Assembly: GCA_944380945.1 (NCBI GenBank)
Contig: CALWJG010000084.1
Span: 1-6,914, forward strand
Direction of reading: 5' to 3'
From: an uncultured Agathobaculum sp.
GTDB lineage: Bacteria; Bacillota; Clostridia; Oscillospirales; Butyricicoccaceae
DNA: 6,914 nt
Position numbers and translations under genes: made by a program. This document shows, one piece after another, positions 5,782 to 6,914 of the stretch. The notes under the pieces were generated by a model that was not told the DNA's origin, did not search any database, and was given only the letters and a program-made list of their open reading frames with translations. Numbering within the stretch: position 1 is the first letter of the stretch; each line of letters opens with the position of its first letter.

Positions 5782-6639
5782 CTACGGTGTATACGCCTTG
5801 TCGCAGATGATCTGGCTCGAACGGTCGAGCACCGCAGCGTAGCGGTCGTAATCGCTCAGGATCACGCCCCAGTACAGCATATCCACCATGGCGATCTGCG
5901 CGGTGCGCGAGAAGATCGCGTCGCCGTACAGCAGCTGCTCGTTGGAGGCGCACAGCAGCAGCTCGGCATACTGCGCGATGCGGGACTCGCGGAAGTTGGT
6001 CATCACGATGGTGTGCGCGCCGCTTTTGCGGGCGGTCTCCATCACATCCACCGTGTCGCGCGAGGAGCCGGAGTAGGACACGCCGATGGCAGTGTCGTTT
6101 TCCGTCAGCCCGCCCGCCACGATCTTCTGCAAATAGCAGTCCTCATAAAACACGCACGGCAGGCCGAGATACAGCAGCTTGGTGCACAGGTCGCGGCAGG
6201 TGACAATCGAATTTTCCACGCCGAACACCGCGATCTTGCCCGCGCTGCGCAGCAGCGCCACGCATTTTTCGATCAGCTCGCCCGAAACGTATTTGAGCAT
6301 GGTCTCCAGACTGCGGATGGTGGTGGACACGATGTGCGCCGGCACGGAGGCGACCGTCTCGTCCGCCGTGAGGTCGTAGCCGTACATGGCGCGCGCGCCG
6401 CGCCGCGCCTGTTCCTCCACCAGCGCCAGCTGGAACGCGCGGAAGCCGGAAAAGCCGGCGGCGCGCGCCAGCCGGATCACGGTCGGCTGGCTGACGCCCG
6501 CCCGCTCCGCGGTCTGCGCCAGCGTCAGCTGTCCGGCCTCCGCCAGATGCGCGAGGATGAAATCCGCGGCCCGCTGCTCGCTCGGCCGCAGCGCGGCATA
6601 GCGGCTTTCCAGCAGCAGGCGCAGGGAGAGTTCTTGCAT
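5782..6639 (-). CDS. RpiR/MurR-family transcriptional regulator (HTH + SIS)
   Basis: A 285-aa cytosolic DNA-binding regulator. The N-terminal RpiR helix-turn-helix domain (about 1-78) includes LTLAQTAERAGVSQPTVIRL (38-57), followed by AAGFSGFRAFQLAL. A C-terminal SIS domain (about 125-255) contains FGVENS (139-144) and SYSGSS (188-193), the loops that in this family bind phosphosugars or related phosphorylated ligands. Length and domain order are normal. The ATG at 6639 has AAAGGGG about six bases upstream. The gene has its own terminator and stands directly upstream of the phn operon in the same orientation, so it is the likely regulator of 2-AEP use. A SIS domain could plausibly recognise a phosphonate such as phosphonoacetaldehyde or 2-AEP, but the ligand cannot be read from the sequence. 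Confidence 0.92.
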   Translation of the reverse strand: MQELSLRLLLESRYAALRPSEQRAADFILAHLAEAGQLTLAQTAERAGVSQPTVIRLARAAGFSGFRAFQLALVEEQARRGARAMYGYDLTADETVASVPAHIVSTTIRSLETMLKYVSGELIEKCVALLRSAGKIAVFGVENSIVTCRDLCTKLLYLGLPCVFYEDCYLQKIVAGGLTENDTAIGVSYSGSSRDTVDVMETARKSGAHTIVMTNFRESRIAQYAELLLCASNEQLLYGDAIFSRTAQIAMVDMLYWGVILSDYDRYAAVLDRSSQIICDKAYTP

Positions 6640-6686
6640 GGTAAACCCCTTTCTTGTAGCAATTCTAAACCCGCTACCAGTTTACC
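6640..6686 (-). promoter_or_regulatory. Leader of the regulator gene with inverted repeat over a possible -10
   Basis: Arms GGTAAAC (6640-6646) and GTTTACC (6680-6686) form an inverted repeat, with a second inner pair GTAGC (6656-6660) and GCTAC (6673-6677). The outer pair is centred near 6663, over TAGAAT (6662-6667 read on the minus strand), a 5-of-6 match to a -10 box. No good -35 is seen at the matching distance. The repeat could be an autoregulatory operator. As RNA it could also fold around the ribosome binding site (about 6645-6654). Confidence 0.35.
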
Positions 6687-6914
6687 GCCTTCCCCCTTGA
6701 TATTGCAAAGCAAAACTACATCAAATGAAAGTAAAATCCCGGTCAAGGCGCCGCGTTCCCGCGGTTTGGCGTCCGACAAGCACAGACGCCCGCCGGACTT
6801 GCGCTGATAAACGCCGTCCGCGCGCGAAAAATGCAGCCGCCGCGCATTTTCCTGCAAATCCCATAGGGAAATTCGCCGGTTTATGGCTATGAAAATGCCG
6901 GATCTTATGCTATA
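6687..6914. other. Non-coding region upstream of the regulator
   Basis: No supported gene. The reading frames here lack ribosome binding sites and recognisable sequence. Short inverted repeats are visible: CCGCG/CGCGG with a 4-nt loop (6751-6764), GGCGTC/GACGCC (6768-6773 and 6785-6790), and AAAATGC/GCATTTT (6828-6834 and 6844-6850). The last is followed on the minus strand by TTTTTCG, so it could be a weak terminator of a gene beyond the right edge. Other -35/-10 pairs for the regulator, such as TTGATG with TATCAA in the AT-rich part near 6698-6725, are only weak matches. Confidence 0.45.

Noticed and set aside
6013..6807. Plus-strand open frame opposite the regulator
   Set aside because: Antisense shadow, low complexity, no ribosome binding site.
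6525..6857. Minus-strand 110-codon frame overlapping the start of the regulator
   Set aside because: It overlaps the regulator's helix-turn-helix coding region out of frame, shows no family features, and the regulator has a much better ribosome binding site.
6901..6914. TATGCTATA at the right edge as part of a plus-strand extended -10 promoter
   Set aside because: The box is cut off by the window end and no -35 match lies at the right distance upstream.

Overview
The window is a compact 2-aminoethylphosphonate (2-AEP, ciliatine) uptake and degradation locus, with every supported gene on the minus strand. The DNA is GC-rich with strongly GC-biased third codon positions. The ribosome binding sites are strong Gram-positive types (AAGGAGG, AAAGGAG, AAAGGGG), the binding protein carries a lipoprotein-type signal, and the regulator is an RpiR/SIS protein. 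Together these suggest a high-GC Bacillota member, probably an anaerobic clostridium of the Oscillospirales type. That taxonomic guess is inference; no rRNA or marker gene is present.

Layout, read in the direction of transcription from high to low coordinates. 6640-6914 is a non-coding leader with an inverted repeat centred near a possible -10 box. 5782-6639 encodes an RpiR-family regulator, closed by a perfect 17-bp stem terminator (5711-5758). 5582-5710 holds a good extended -10 promoter for the next genes. 4820-5581 encodes the transport ATPase (PhnT type). 2176-4815 is one uninterrupted reading frame joining a 12-helix double permease (PhnU type) to a lipoprotein-type solute-binding protein (PhnS type). 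2109-2175 is an intercistronic hairpin. 999-2108 encodes PhnW (2-AEP:pyruvate aminotransferase), and 232-1011 encodes PhnX (phosphonoacetaldehyde hydrolase), overlapping phnW by 13 nt. 1-231 is a non-coding tail with several stem-loops, including the likely operon terminator.

How the genes work together: the binding protein, permease and ATPase would import 2-AEP. PhnW moves its amino group to pyruvate, giving alanine and phosphonoacetaldehyde. PhnX cleaves the C-P bond to acetaldehyde and phosphate, so the pathway can supply nitrogen, phosphorus and carbon. The RpiR/SIS protein is the obvious candidate regulator.

The main oddity is the missing stop codon between permease and binding protein. 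The junction has a positively charged cytosolic linker, an internal ribosome binding site and ATG, and a signal-like helix with lipobox. It may therefore encode a true fusion, a precursor cut by signal peptidase II, or a fused and a separate product together. A one-base difference would instead give a conventional ATGA overlap, so sequence error must be excluded. I found no CRISPR array, mobile element, tRNA or rRNA, and no wholly unknown system.
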